Positions 34,021 to 44,834 of a stretch of 64,000 nt of DNA are shown here, one piece after another. The stretch's first letter is position 1; the number at the start of each line of letters is the position of its first letter. The notes under the pieces are model-generated. The model had not been told where the DNA came from. It saw only the letters and a program-made list of their open reading frames with translations, and did not search any database. Position numbers and translations under genes: made by a program. The stretch covers positions 77,730,860 through 77,794,859 of the forward strand of contig OY726571.1 in the NCBI GenBank assembly GCA_963383645.1, read 5' to 3'. Source of the DNA: Muscardinus avellanarius (Eukaryota > Chordata > Mammalia > Rodentia > Gliridae).

Positions 34021-35595
34021 CAGTTACGTGTTTACCTGTTTATAAAATGCAGAAGGTGTTATTATCTGCTTTTCATCCCTAATCCTAGAAAGCTCGCTTG
34101 ATGTTTAGCAAGTACCTGCTTAGCTGTATTATTTTGCATACCAAGTAAGCATTTAAATCACTAGGCCATTCTCCCTACTGTGTTGTACCTGAAGCACAGA
34201 GCAAACGCGATCCTAGGGTAAGCGTCAACTTGGAAAATCAGACCGCAGATAAATGACGTAAATACATTTAAATAAATCTTTAACGTCTGCCTTTCCATTG
34301 GACTGCTCAATTATTTATATCATGTTTAAAAAAAGCCAATAGAACTGTCTCAGCCGAATACTTAATTTAACCAGGCTGTCCTTTTCCCATTAAATTGATC
34401 AACTATTGATTTGTTCTCTTAGTGTTTAGCAGCCTCAATCTTTTTTTTTTTAATAGAAAAAGGCAATTGTAAGTGGATTATATATTTTTTAAAAGTATAT
34501 CAATTCATGCTATATATAGTATTTGGATCACAAGAAATTTATTGTTTTCCCCTATGTTATTTTAAAACTAGGACAGTAAAATTTATCTTCTTGGAATGTG
34601 TTTAGTTTCATAAATCTTTACACATATTATAGATTCGTTCAACCACGAATACAAGCAGGATATGAAAACTCCCCGTTTTTTTTTTTTTCTTTACTTCTGA
34701 GAACAGAAATATAGGAAAAGTAAAATTAAATGCTGGTGATGTCAGCTGAAAATAAATATGTGTGTGTGTATAATTTTAACTTTTAGCATTTTGACATTAG
34801 TATTAGGCTGTGTGTTTTTATCTTTGTAAAGTGTGGTCGTTGACTCTGACACCAAGATGAAGTGGTGATGGTAAAGGAACACTGAAGTCCTTTCACATTT
34901 CTGTGAAAGCTAATTAGAGCAGACATTTTGCCTCAACCTATTTTAGCACAAATTCTGAAAACATTAACTCTTTGCAGTTTAAAAATGAATTTCCTGTTAT
35001 GATTATGTGATGGATCAACTATAAATTAGAATCTGTTCACAAAATCTAATCCTTTCCATTTGGGACCTAAGGACTGGGAAATTTCCCTTCTTATGGGCTC
35101 TCGTTCACTTTCTGATGCTATTAATGATAATTTATTATTAAATTGCTGCGAGTAAATGTAGGTACTGGTGATTCACTTAATAGTGCTATAATGATATTAA
35201 TTAAGTAATGGATGAAATATGCTTCAGGTCTTATTCTATTTTGACATATTTGACTTTGCAAGTGTTGAAGGTGACTCTAGAAATAGCATCTCCCAGAACA
35301 CAGGCTTTGCTCTCGACTGTTCTAGAGAAGTCTTTGTGGGACTTACTGAAAATAGTCATGTGTTCTGATTGTGCCCGTCAATCATTTATACACTGAACTC
35401 TAAGCATTTAAGCGCCAGGCACTGAGCAAGGAAATAGGAAAGTAAAGATAGACAGGAGTTAGCTTGGGGGTAGGAAGATGTGTTTTATAATTGCAAGACA
35501 TGGCAGTAAGTGTGAGTAGAAGTCTGCATAGCATGGTCCTGCATTGAGAGTAGAGCTTCCAACTACCTGAAAACGATATTAAAAAAAAAAAAAAT
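34021..35595. other. Repeat-free AT-rich intron with many TAAT motifs
   Basis: The longest tidy stretch without recognisable repeats near the middle of the intron. It contains CTAATTAG (34910-34917), ATTAATTAAG (35197-35206) and other homeodomain-type TAAT cores. Candidate conserved non-coding block; see findings. Confidence 0.4.
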
Positions 35596-35880
35596 GGCAT
35601 AATGTAGCTGTCCCAACATTGAGTCTTGAAAACATACTAAGCGAAATAAGCCAGCCACTAAAGGACAAATATCTTGTGATTCCATTTACATTTGGTCCCT
35701 AGAACAGTCAAGTTCATGGCAACAGAAAGTAGAATGGCGTTTACCAGGGACAGGGGCAGAGGGAATGGAGAGCTAGCATTAGTGTGTACAGAGTTTCAGA
35801 TTGGGAAGATGAGAATTTTCTGGAGATGTGTAGTGTCACAACAACTTTGTCACAGTAGTTAATGGCATTACTTTGAATTC
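35596..35880 (+). mobile_element. Ancient L1M 3' UTR fragment
   Basis: cttgaaaacatactaagcga, ataagccagccactaaagga, acagaaagtagaatggcgtt, gtacagagtttcagattggg and tctggagatgtgtagtgtca follow the order of old L1 3' UTRs. Confidence 0.8.
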
Positions 35881-36002
35881 TTTTTTTTTGGAAACAGTTG
35901 CTGAGAGCACACACAAAATAATAATAATTCTGAAATAGTTTTGCAGGGAATAATGTATTTAATAAATTCTGATTCCTTGTATATTTAAATTAAAAGCTGT
36001 TT

Positions 36003-36330
36003 TATAGCACAGCATGGATGGCCCCCCAAAGCATTGTAAGTCAATCACAAAACAACCACAAACTTGTGATTCTATTTATAATGAAGTATCCAGTGTACAC
36101 AAATGTAGATACAGAAAGTAGACTAGAAGTTGTTTGTGGCTGGGAGGAAATCATGAAATAGAGGAGAAAAGGGGTAACTGCTAATGATAGAGTTTGGTTT
36201 TTTTTTGGGGGGGGTAAAATGCTGTAAAATTATGTGACAATTATCCAATTCTGTGAACATACTAAAAAAGTTGAATTGCATGTTTAAATGGGCAAATTGG
36301 TAGTATGTTACTTATATCTCAAGCTAATTT
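36003..36330 (+). mobile_element. Second ancient L1M 3' UTR fragment
   Basis: aacttgtgattctatttata, gatacagaaagtagactaga, agttgtttgtggctgggagg, tctgtgaacatactaaaaaa and gtatgttacttatatctcaa parallel the previous fragment and extend further, so these are two copies side by side. Confidence 0.75.
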
Positions 36331-36390
36331 TAGGATATTTGAAAAGAATATGGTTTAGTTTCTTTCATTTTTTTTCAAAATTTTTTTTCA

Positions 36391-36471
36391 TTTTTGTGAT
36401 ACTAGGTACATTCCAAGCTCACTCGGACTCGCTCGCTCGATCTCTCTCTCGCTTGATATCTCTCTCTCCCT

Positions 36472-36514
<43 letters not shown>

Positions 36515-36648
36515 ATATATATTAGAAGAGGGCTTGAAATAGGATCTTACTATTTCATGATAGTCTGCCTGTGTTGCTGAGGCTGTCCTCAAACCTGCAA
36601 TCCTCCTAAGCCTTCCAAGTACTGGGATTAAAAGGGTACACCACATCA
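36391..36648 (-). mobile_element. B1-dID SINE, old, interrupted by (TC)n
   Basis: gatactaggtacattccaag, then a long pyrimidine repeat, then antisense B1 (cctcctaagccttccaagta). Confidence 0.65.
36435..36512. repeat. (TC)n pyrimidine repeat
   Basis: CTCG, TCTC and CCCT units ending in about 20 TC units. Confidence 0.95.
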
Positions 36649-36680
36649 TTCTTAATTTTTTAAACATTTGTTTATTTGTT

Positions 36681-36899
36681 CAGTGGTAGGGATTGAACCT
36701 GGGGCCTCATATGTGGTAGGCAAGCCTTTTACCACAGAGCTACCCCCAACTCTCATGCCCCCTCTTTTTTTTTTCTTTTTTTTTTTTTCATTTTGCATAG
36801 AAATAGGATCTTGCTACATTGTTGAGGCTGGCCTTGAACTTGGGATCATCCTGCCTCTGCTTCCTAAGTAACCCAGATTAAAGGCACTAAACATTTAGC
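36681..36899 (-). mobile_element. B1-dID SINE, old, antisense
   Basis: ID part complete in antisense (gggattgaacctggggcctc, taccacagagctaccccc), T-run, then antisense B1 (cttgggatcatcctgcctct). Confidence 0.8.
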
Positions 36900-36905
36900 T
36901 TTGTT

Positions 36906-36909
<4 letters not shown>

Positions 36910-36942
<33 letters not shown>

Positions 36943-37122
36943 GTACTGGGGTTCCTGGAAGCTCTTCTAACTCTGGGATACACTCCCAGACCTACTTTTA
37001 TACTTTTATATTTTTATTTGGAAACAGGGTCTCAAGCCAGTGAGACTGGCTATGAACCTGCGTGATCCTCCTGTCTCCACCTCCCAAGCATGGGGATTAC
37101 AAGCGTGCGCCACCACTCCCAG
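36910..37122 (-). mobile_element. B1-dID SINE, young subfamily
   Basis: Poly-T of about 33, tactggggttcctggaagct, the young linker ggaaacagggtctcaagcca, and B1 ending gccaccactcccagt. Confidence 0.9.
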
Positions 37123-37129
37123 TTTTTGG

Positions 37130-37875
37130 AGAAATTCAGTCTTCTAGGATCTCCTATGATCCTTCCAGAGTCTTTTGTCTCTAGGGCTTAGTCCAGGCCC
37201 TCCTTTATCAAGATCCATAGGGTTGCATTGAGGATTTGTCCGGTCCTGTCTGCTCCGCCATCCCCTATAAGGCAATACTTATATTACAGTTAGTAGACAG
37301 GACAAAAACATAACACAGGTGATTGGATTTCTATAATTGTTCTTTAATGCATAATCTTGAAGCAGACTTTTGGGTTCTTTACTGTCCTGCTGCTGAGTCA
37401 CAAATGGTAGGCTTTTGTTAAGTTAAGGCCAGAGAAGAGCTTATCTCTTAAGAGGGAAACAAATGGCCCAGATTCCAGAGAGAGTTTTACATCTCTTTGG
37501 GAAATGGGGCAGAAGGCAGGTTTGCAGCTTCTCCTGCTGGCAGAGAGGTGCTGGGAGCTAATCTTTAGGTCAAAGGACCTGCCTGCCGAGAGGAATTTTG
37601 CAGCCCCTGAATTCTGACTGCCCTTTATTACAGCTGGAACAATATAGAGAAATTCTGAAGGCTCAGACCTTTTACTAGAAAATTTATCTTTCGTGGACTC
37701 AACTTCTTCCACAGTCCTAATTCTTGGGATCCTGTTTTAGATCATTGGAACTTATTAGTGTAGAAATCTAAGAGCAGGGAGTATTTTTGCCAGAGATGAC
37801 GTCTTCCCCTCGGGGTTTGGCCTCCGTGAGGTCTTGCTGATTAAATACAAGCATTTCTCATGCTCTCATCTGCCA
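37130..37875 (-). other. Unclassified 0.75-kb segment, possibly LTR-derived
   Basis: Evenly mixed base composition unlike the AT-rich intron around it, sitting between a SINE and a VNTR-B fragment. On the minus strand it has LTR-like character, but I could not find matching ends or a family. An open frame (37398-37712, minus) has no similarity I recognise. Confidence 0.25.
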
Positions 37876-38597
37876 AGGGGGGACAGCAGCACTGGGGCCT
37901 CTGAAGCCGTGATCAGAGCCTGCCGAAAGGTGAGGCCGGTGTCGGGGCCAGCGAGGCTGGGATTGGAGCCTACAGAGGGGTGAGGTCGGTGCTGGGGCCA
38001 ATGAGGCCAGGATCGGAGCCTGCTATGAGCTAAGGCCTGTGCTGGGGCCTCCAAGGCTGAGATAGGAGCTTGCCTTAAGGCAAGGTCAGTGCTGGGGCCT
38101 CCAAGGCCAGGATTGGAGCCTGCCATGAGGCAAGGCTGGTGCTGGAGCTAGCGAGGCCGGGATCAGAGTCTTCCAGGTGACCAGGCCGGTGCCAGGGCCT
38201 TCAAGAGTGGGATCGGAACATGCAATGTGGCATACACAGAGAAATATCACAGAAAATAAAAAATCAGATGTGATGCTTTCCCTAATATGCAAAAAATAGG
38301 AAGAAATGGGTAATAGGAAATCTAGTTGAAGAAAGGGCCCAATGGGGAGCAATTAAGGTGACCAATTAGAGGGGATGGGATGGGGGAAGATGGAATCTCT
38401 TTAAAACACATGATGTACGTAAACAAATATATCAAAGTTAATCACTAAATCAACCATGGGATTGAGGGAGGGGGAGGGAGGGAATGGAGATTGTATAAGG
38501 GCTAATTGGATGATGTGTGCTTGGATATCCTCACAAGTCTATTATTCCATTGTGATGTTTGACTACAATGCACCAATAAAAATATATATAAAAAAAA
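37876..38597 (+). mobile_element. Composite VNTR element, 5'-truncated older copy
   Basis: VNTR-B units (ggtgctggggcctccaaggc, gatcggagcctgctatgag and so on) up to about 38215. The same tail as the full copy follows: acacagagaaatatcacaga, caaagttaatcactaaatca, tacaatgcaccaataaaaa. No VNTR-A or linker. More mutated than the 9351-12504 copy. I could not find a target-site duplication. Confidence 0.85.
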
Positions 38598-38671
38598 CCT
38601 TCTAAGTGTCTCCTGAAAAGATGACTGATTTGAGTTAATCCCCATGCTTCTGCTTCTACTTTGGTTAAAAA

Positions 38672-38707
38672 AAAAAAGAAAGAAGGAAGGAAGGAAGGAA
38701 GGAAGGA

Positions 38708-38751
<44 letters not shown>

Positions 38752-38756
38752 AAAAA
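38672..38756. repeat. (GGAA)n(GAAA)n simple repeat
   Basis: About 6 GGAA then 12 GAAA units. The long Phe/Ser-rich open frames on the minus strand come from it. Confidence 0.95.
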
Positions 38757-38759
38757 TCG

Positions 38760-39937
38760 AGTTGCAAAAAGGCATGTCCCTCCACTTGCCTGACTCACTC
38801 CCGAGCAACTACATGTGGCTGTGTGGAATGAGCTGGCTCTTTGACTCCATCAGACTCTTCAAACATATTGTTTTAAGGATGAAGTGAGATAACAGACGTG
38901 CATGTGCAATACTTTGTAAACAAAACAAAACAAAAATCACTGGGCAAGTGATTAGCGAATAGTTCCCTCTGACATCTTAATCAGTACCGGACTCTGCAGC
39001 AGCGTGCACATGCCCTCTTGCTCACGCGGACCTGTCTCCATTGGCAGCCTGTCGGCGTGTCGCAGGGAAGGGCTAAATCAGTCCGTTTTCTAACTGATTG
39101 CGTAAATGGTTAAGGTACGATGGCCTTATCTCTGTCAATCTTATTTATACCCACTTTATGTGTTCAGAGGAATAATAAAACACTTGGGCTTCCTCGTTTC
39201 ATTCAAAGCTATTCTCTTTAGCCTTGTGACACAGATTCTTCTTTCTCTGTCTCTTAAACATGGGTACCTTGTGGTGAACCAGCTGACCTCAGCATCTGGC
39301 CATGTGTCTTTTCCATAGTAAATAACTAACAATATAGACAGATCGTATATATTGATCATACATATATTGATCATATCATTGTGATCATACATGTCTATAT
39401 ATAGGTATAAATGATCAGTGATGAACTGAAATAAAAAAGAAACAGGTGAGTTGCAAGTTCCTTTTCTCCTTCATTATTAAAAGAAAGTGTCAGTCTAAAC
39501 TTGGAAATGCTCTCTGTTCAGGTACACAAGATTAGGTGTTGACGGTTTGTTTCAGTATTGCTTTTCTTCCTGCTCATGTAATAAAGCAAAATAGAAAAGT
39601 TTGAGGTGAAGTTGGGGTGGTGTTCGTTTTGAAGTACTTCAGAATCTTCCTACTCTTGGCATTGTTTGACTTTATGTCTTTGTCGTTTTTGTTGCTGTCG
39701 TCGTTGTTGTGATTAGGCAGAAACAACCGTGAGCGTGAGGACGCCATTCTGGGGAATTCTCTGAAGGCAGTACTGAATCCCCAAATGTCATCAGAGGACA
39801 TTGCCAGCCGATGCCCACTTTACAAGCCTTGATGATCACTCTGGGTTGAGCTGTGTTTATTTCCTTGAAAGTATCGATCTGAGGGCAACTGGTCCCGATT
39901 TAAAACGACTCACGTCTTCTCCTTGCATTTCTTGAAG
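38760..39937. other. Unique intron upstream of the second exon
   Basis: Includes a small cluster of TGATCA palindromes (39340-39405) and (GTT)/(GTC) units at about 39680-39712. No other feature before the exon's acceptor. Confidence 0.5.
39352..39405. repeat. TGATCATA-rich short repeat
   Basis: TTGATCATA, TTGATCATA and GTGATCATA occur within about 50 bp, mixed with ATACATATA. TGATCA is self-complementary. Confidence 0.7.
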
Positions 39938-40083
39938 GAAATGGCGAAAATCCTTAACCACCCCAGAGTCTACGCTTTTCTGCACATCCCAGTCCAGTCT
40001 GCCTCCGACAGCGTGCTGATGGAAATGAAAAGAGAATACTGCGTGGCCGACTTCAAAAGGGTAGTGGATTTTCTGAAAGAGAA
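39938..40083 (+). CDS. CDKAL1: CDKAL1 internal coding exon (downstream of the two)
   Basis: The next CDKAL1 exon. It begins [20 protein letters not shown] and ends VVDFLKEK. The motif [12 protein letters not shown] corresponds to the HLPVQSGSD segment of bacterial MiaB-type enzymes, part of the radical-SAM barrel near the SAM-binding site. By my count it covers about human residues 304-352 and follows directly on the previous exon's LEHLE. The acceptor has a clear pyrimidine tract (cttctccttgcatttcttgaag) with a possible branch point in CGACTCAC near 39906-39913. The donor is a perfect AA|GTAAGT at 40084. Starting phase 0 matches the end of the upstream exon, and it ends with two bases of a Lys codon. 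Its 146 bp are open throughout. No match to the following exon, which should carry an ICGFPGE motif, was found before the window ends. Confidence 0.96.
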
Positions 40084-41007
40084 GTAAGTCTGTTAGTACT
40101 TAAGAAAACAACCAGTGCCTTTTCTTCTTTCAAAAGTGTGTGGCAACTGTGCACTCAACTGCAGCTCACAATTAAAGGTACGGGAGCATAGGCGAGACTT
40201 ACAAAGCTTTCAAAGCCTCTCTGCTTCCCTGGGCCCCTTGATGTGGTTTCTGCTTTCTCCTCAGTGTATATCCCTCCATCTGGGCATGACACACCACTCA
40301 TTTGCATAAGCTTGACAGTCTTTCTAAGGTAATGGGAGTTGTGGTTATTTTTATACATGACCTGGTAGATGAAAACTGTGCTAGCTTTGCTCTGCTCTCA
40401 ATCTCCTTTCATGTGGCTTTTTGAAGTTGCGAGCTGGTTTTGACGTGGAGGTAGGGCCAAATCGTGCCACTGCAAAATAGGTAATTTTCTAGTGACTAGC
40501 ATTTTTTTTAGCCAAGCCTTTGGAATGTCTTTGCTTTTTACACATGAATCCTCATACTTGATTTGAACGCTCAGGAGGCTGGAGAATTCTAGTTGTCTAA
40601 AGTTGAAATCATTGCCAGCCAAAATTAAAGCATGTTCACAAAATTAAAGTACATTACATGAATGATAATTTAGTTTCCACAGAAAATACCTGCGGCCCAT
40701 AATTATGTTCTTCAAAATCCTGCTCAGTGCCTCCAAACGTGGATTACCTTCAGGCAGGGCAGGAAATGGAGGTGCTTCTCACCCTCAGACCCTGCAGCTC
40801 CCTCAGCTCCAGGGCACTCTTCTCCCTTCAGGGAGATGTGTGGTGTGGGTCTTCCTGCTTTCCATAATTTGTCCCACCGTTGTTTCTCGATTAAGATACA
40901 ACCTTTTTATTTCCATCTTCTCGTCGCTAAACATGTACCTTTGCACCATGTGGTAGTACTTCATGGACATGATTACTTTATGCAAATTATACACAAGTAT
41001 TTTTCCA
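40084..41007. other. Unique intron after the second exon
   Basis: Nothing recognised besides the splice donor. Confidence 0.5.
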
Positions 41008-41204
41008 CCTTGTAATCACCGCGCTTGGGAGGCTGAGACAGGAGGATCGCGCAAGTTCGAAGCCAGCCTCAGCTACTTAGTGAGGCTCTCAGCAACTTAG
41101 ACCTTGTTTCCAAATAAAATATAAAATAGGTCTGGGAGTATAGCCCAGAGGTAGAAAGCCTCTGGGTTCCACCCCCAGTACCACCAAAAAAAAAAAAAAA
41201 AAAA
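41008..41204 (+). mobile_element. B1-dID SINE, intermediate between old and young subfamilies
   Basis: Starts within the head (ccttgtaatcaccgcgcttg). It keeps the old linker (ctcagctacttagtgaggct) but has the young traits ccaaataaaatataaaatag and gtctgggagtatagcccag; the end is old-like (tctgggttccacccccagta). About 20 A follow. Confidence 0.9.
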
Positions 41205-41391
41205 CTTTCTTCTGTATCTCTTTAATTTTTTTCACCTCTTGACATTTCTTGATTATCATAACCACCAGAAATGGAGGCACGTAGACACATCCAATATTCA
41301 AACAGCTATTTGAATATTCAGATCAGTAAACAAACACAAAGCATATTTATTCCAAGATTTCCTAATTACAGTCCTTAAAAATATACAGCCT

Positions 41392-41568
41392 GCCAGGCGT
41401 GGTGGCGCACACTTATAATCCCCGCACTTGGGAGGCGGAGACAGGAGGATTGCGCTGGTTCGGAGCCAGCCTCGCTGGCTTAAGAGACCCTGTTTCCAAA
41501 TAAAATATATAAAATAGGTCTGGGAGTATAGCCCGGAGATAGAAGGGCTTCCAGGATTCCCAGTACTG

Positions 41569-41584
<16 letters not shown>
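41392..41584 (+). mobile_element. B1-dID SINE, young subfamily
   Basis: Head gccaggcgtggtggcgcaca and young linker ggcttaagagaccctg. Left target repeat AAAAATATACAGCCT (41377-41391). The matching right end (acagcct, to 41735) is separated from the SINE by a grown microsatellite. Confidence 0.9.
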
Positions 41585-41625
<41 letters not shown>

Positions 41626-41685
41626 CATATATACACACACATATATATACATACACATATATACACACATATATACACATATATG

Positions 41686-41730
<45 letters not shown>
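41585..41730. repeat. Compound (TA)n(CATA)n(CA)n microsatellite, about 146 bp
   Basis: TA units, then TACATATACACACA mixtures, then about 17 CA units. It lies between the SINE's A-tail and the right target repeat, so it expanded there after insertion. Confidence 0.95.
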
Positions 41731-41732
<2 letters not shown>

Positions 41733-41735
41733 CCT

Positions 41736-42619
41736 TCAAGATAGAAAACAGAATAACAACAGATCTGTATTACCTCTAACATTCTTGGATCTTGAACAGA
41801 ACTGGTCAAGGCTAAAGAATATACATTTTTATGTTAAATGTCTTTTCTTGGCCTGCGTCTCTTCCTTGCATTTACGCTAGCTTTTGTAGATAAACTCGTC
41901 TTCTGTAAGACAGTCCTTTCAGGCACGCTGGCACTGGTGTATGGAATGTGTTCAGAATTGCAAATAAACTGTTACACCTGTGAAATATCTTGTCTTTTGC
42001 TTGTTAAAGCAGCAGCAAGTAACATGCACGCTTCACTCGTGTTACACAACATTTTGCCCAAGTGTAGACACGTATCCCGTCATGCTAAAGCAGACCAGAA
42101 CCCTTTCCAAATAGTTTGTTGTGTTAATGCGATTAAATGAGGTTAAAGAATCAACACCTCTGCTCGCCTCCTTGGGCGAGGATTGACTCAGCTGTTTTCA
42201 GAATCACTGTGGCTACTTAACTGGGCAACAGTTTCACAACAAGTTCCAGCCTTGTCCAGTGCTCCGCAGATGGACCTGTTAAGTCTGATGCATCTTGAAT
42301 GGTTTGAACAGCCTCCATGAACTATGTTGAGGTCACACCATGATCACAACGAGGTATTAGAAGATAGTTGGGGTCTGTGCTCTGGATTCTGAGTTGCCTG
42401 ACACATCTGTGTAGTTTTTCTAGACGTTTTGGAATAGCCAGAGATACTAGAGCCATGTACTACACCCAGAGATCTCCAGATAAGATACTAGGGTGAAGAA
42501 GATATCTCACCCCACACCCTTCCACCTATGATTTTAGTTTCAAGTGCCATGAATTTCTGGACTATGGAGTAAGACTCCAGCCACTTAGCATTTCCAGGAG
42601 ATTCTAAAATTAACTCTGG
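41736..42619. other. Unique intron, nothing recognised
   Basis: No identifiable repeat or gene. An open frame at 41838-42140 has no similarity I know. Confidence 0.45.
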
Positions 42620-42830
42620 AGCTGGGTGTGGTGGTGCATATCTGTAATCCCACCACTTGGGAGGCTGAGATAGGAAGACTACAGGTTCACAGCTAACCTC
42701 AGCTTAGCTAGGCCTTCTGCAATGTAGTGAGATTCTGTCTCAAAATAAAAAATTAAAATAGGGTAGGGGTGTAGCTCAGAGGTAGGATGTCCCTGGGTCC
42801 AATCCCTATTATCACACACAAAAAAAACCC
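42620..42830 (+). mobile_element. B1-dID SINE, older subfamily
   Basis: Head agctgggtgtggtggtgcat, linker aataaaaaattaaaataggg, right half ggatgtccctgggtccaatc, tail cacacacaaaaaaaa. Confidence 0.85.
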
Positions 42831-43349
42831 CACAGCTCTGTATTGTATAAATGTTGCAAGGACAGAAGCAACCCTAATAAATATGTTCATATTCAGGTAA
42901 TAACAAGTATCTGTGGCAGACCATCAAAGGAAGTTATAGATGACATGGCATACCTGTTTGGCATAGCAACAGCTGAGGAGATTTTCAGGTACTCTGTTCA
43001 GAAAAGTAAAGTTATCAGTGCTAATAAAAATCTTGGATAGTTTTAGACAGTTCATCAGAACCCTAAAGTTGTGTAATTCGTCCAGTCAGGGTCTTTGCTT
43101 TGCTTGTGAGTAGTGCAGGCTTGTGCCTATGATGATGGTGCAGTCAAGCTTTAATGAAAAGGAGGTTTTCTATGCTCTTGGTGAAGTTCATCCATCAAAG
43201 GAATAATTTTCAATTTTGATGGACATTTAGAGACAAGCAAAATATTTTTTTAAATGACTTCTTTATTTTCTTCATTTTGTTTCTTTTACCCCATAAAAAC
43301 TACCATAGCTTTATGTCAGATAGATTTATCTGTATTGTGGAAACACCAT
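42831..43349. other. Unclassified intron with a 65-codon open frame
   Basis: The + frame 42843-43040 contains ICGRPSKEVIDDMAYLFG, which looks more protein-like than its neighbours, but I do not recognise it. No A-tail or target repeat supports a processed pseudogene. Confidence 0.3.
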
Positions 43350-43542
43350 TTTTTTTTTTTTTTTTGTGATATTGGGGTTCCTGGAAATCCTTCTACCTCC
43401 GGGCTACACTCCCAGACCTATATTTATTTTTACTTGGAAACAGAGTCTCTTAAGCCAGCTGAGGCTGGCTTTGAACCTGCGCGATCCTCCTGTCTCCGCC
43501 TCCCAAGCGCAGGGATTACAAGCGTGCGCCACCACGCCTGGC
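43350..43542 (-). mobile_element. B1-dID SINE, young subfamily
   Basis: Poly-T, ttggggttcctggaaatcct, linker gagtctcttaagccagctga, B1 ending accacgcctggc. Confidence 0.92.
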
Positions 43543-44630
43543 GTTAACACCAAAGTTTTTAGGCTTTCTATGAGTCCAGACAGCTGGTTCAACATGAACT
43601 TGTTTTGTCCAACATTTGTTAAAATTCAGTATGATGTTTTCATTCTTACAGGATCTAACACTATCCTCCTGCCCAGCACTCATTCATGATGTGCTTTTGA
43701 CTTAAAGTGATAGCTTCAGTGTCCTTTTCTCTTACTTTTTAAATCTTGCATAAATGTAGTTCTTTTCATTTATATCTTGTTTCTCCTAAAGTCTTTGAAG
43801 TCTTTTTTTGTAATGAAACTTTAACACATAAGACACACACACACATACTCTCTCTCTCTTCCCCCTTCTTCCTTTCTTTCTTTTCCAGTAGTATAAGGCT
43901 TCTCAGATTTTTAGTTATGAAGGAAAGATAATTTTCCAATCTACTTCCTCAAAAATAATTAATCTTTAGAAGAACCTATAGCATTTAAAACTGGAAGCCA
44001 GACTCTGGGAATTTATTGGAGGCTGTAGGCTTTTAAACTGCCAAGTCAGTGGTATTTGCGGAACCCTGGCTTTCACATGGTGGAGGTGAACTCTTTTTGA
44101 TGAATTTTCTTTCGTTGCACATGACCCGCATTTTGCTGGGAGCGATAGAAGCTTGCATGTGAGCCAGCCTGAAGCTAGTCCACGACTCTCTGCTGCTGTT
44201 GAAAGTTGGCAACTACTGCCACAACGGCAGCTGGATTGAAGATAACCCAGTAGTGTTGGCACATGTGGAAGCATATGGGAATTTACTAAATCATGCAACC
44301 TTTGCAAAAAAAAAAAAAAAGTGTCTAAATTACTTAATACACTAATTTAAACCAGCTGGGCATGAGCAGACACTCACGTGACTTAAATTGTTTTATTCAC
44401 ATTTATGAATCCAGCTGAGCATTCAGTAATTTGATGTTTTTATCTAAAGGAGTAAAGTGATTTCTTGAAATACGTAATAGGATTTGTAGGAGCCTGAAAG
44501 AAAACCATGTAGAACAATGTGAGAGGTTCAGTTCTGATTTTAGTAAAAAAAATCTGTCTCTGCTTTTTAATTCATATCTCATAAATTGTCACAACTGATT
44601 TCTCTTTTAATGTATTGCTGGGAGTTTTTT
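43543..44630. other. Unique intron, nothing recognised
   Basis: A short (AC)(TC) run at about 43835-43858 and an A-run at 44308-44321. Otherwise no feature. Confidence 0.45.
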
Positions 44631-44631
44631 G

Positions 44632-44834
44632 TTTGTTTTTGGTGGTACTGGAGATTTAATTCAGGGACATTCTACCTGTAGGCTACCCGCCAGCCCTATT
44701 TTATTTTTATTTTGAAACGGTCTCATGAGGTTGATGAGAGTCTCACTACTTGGTGAGGCTATCCTCAGACCTATGATCCTCCAGTCTCAGCCTCTCAAGT
44801 ACTGAGATTACAAGCATACACCACCATGCTTGGC
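44632..44834 (-). mobile_element. B1-dID SINE, old, antisense
   Basis: ggtggtactggagatttaat, cgccagccctattttatttt, antisense B1 ending caccaccatgcttggcc. Confidence 0.85.

Larger units (their letters stand above)
1459..39937 (+). other. CDKAL1: CDKAL1 complete intron of about 38.5 kb
   Basis: Bounded by the GTAAGG donor at 1459 and the TTGAAG acceptor ending at 39937. The flanking exons are in matching phase (0/0) and encode contiguous CDKAL1 protein, so no coding exon is expected between them. It is filled with SINEs, L1 fragments, two forms of a composite VNTR element, and unique AT-rich sequence. Confidence 0.92.

Noticed and set aside
37130..38600. A weak direct repeat (cttctaggatctcct near 37139; cttctaagtgtctcct after 38597) as target duplication of the third composite copy
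   Set aside because: The match needs an indel and mismatch, and the left copy is not adjacent to the element's apparent start.
38502..38798. Phe/Ser/Leu-rich frames on the minus strand
   Set aside because: Translation of the GAAA/GGAA simple repeat and the composite element tail.
41298..41809. Minus-strand frames of alternating Cys-Val and Tyr-Ile
   Set aside because: They come from the CA and TA microsatellite.
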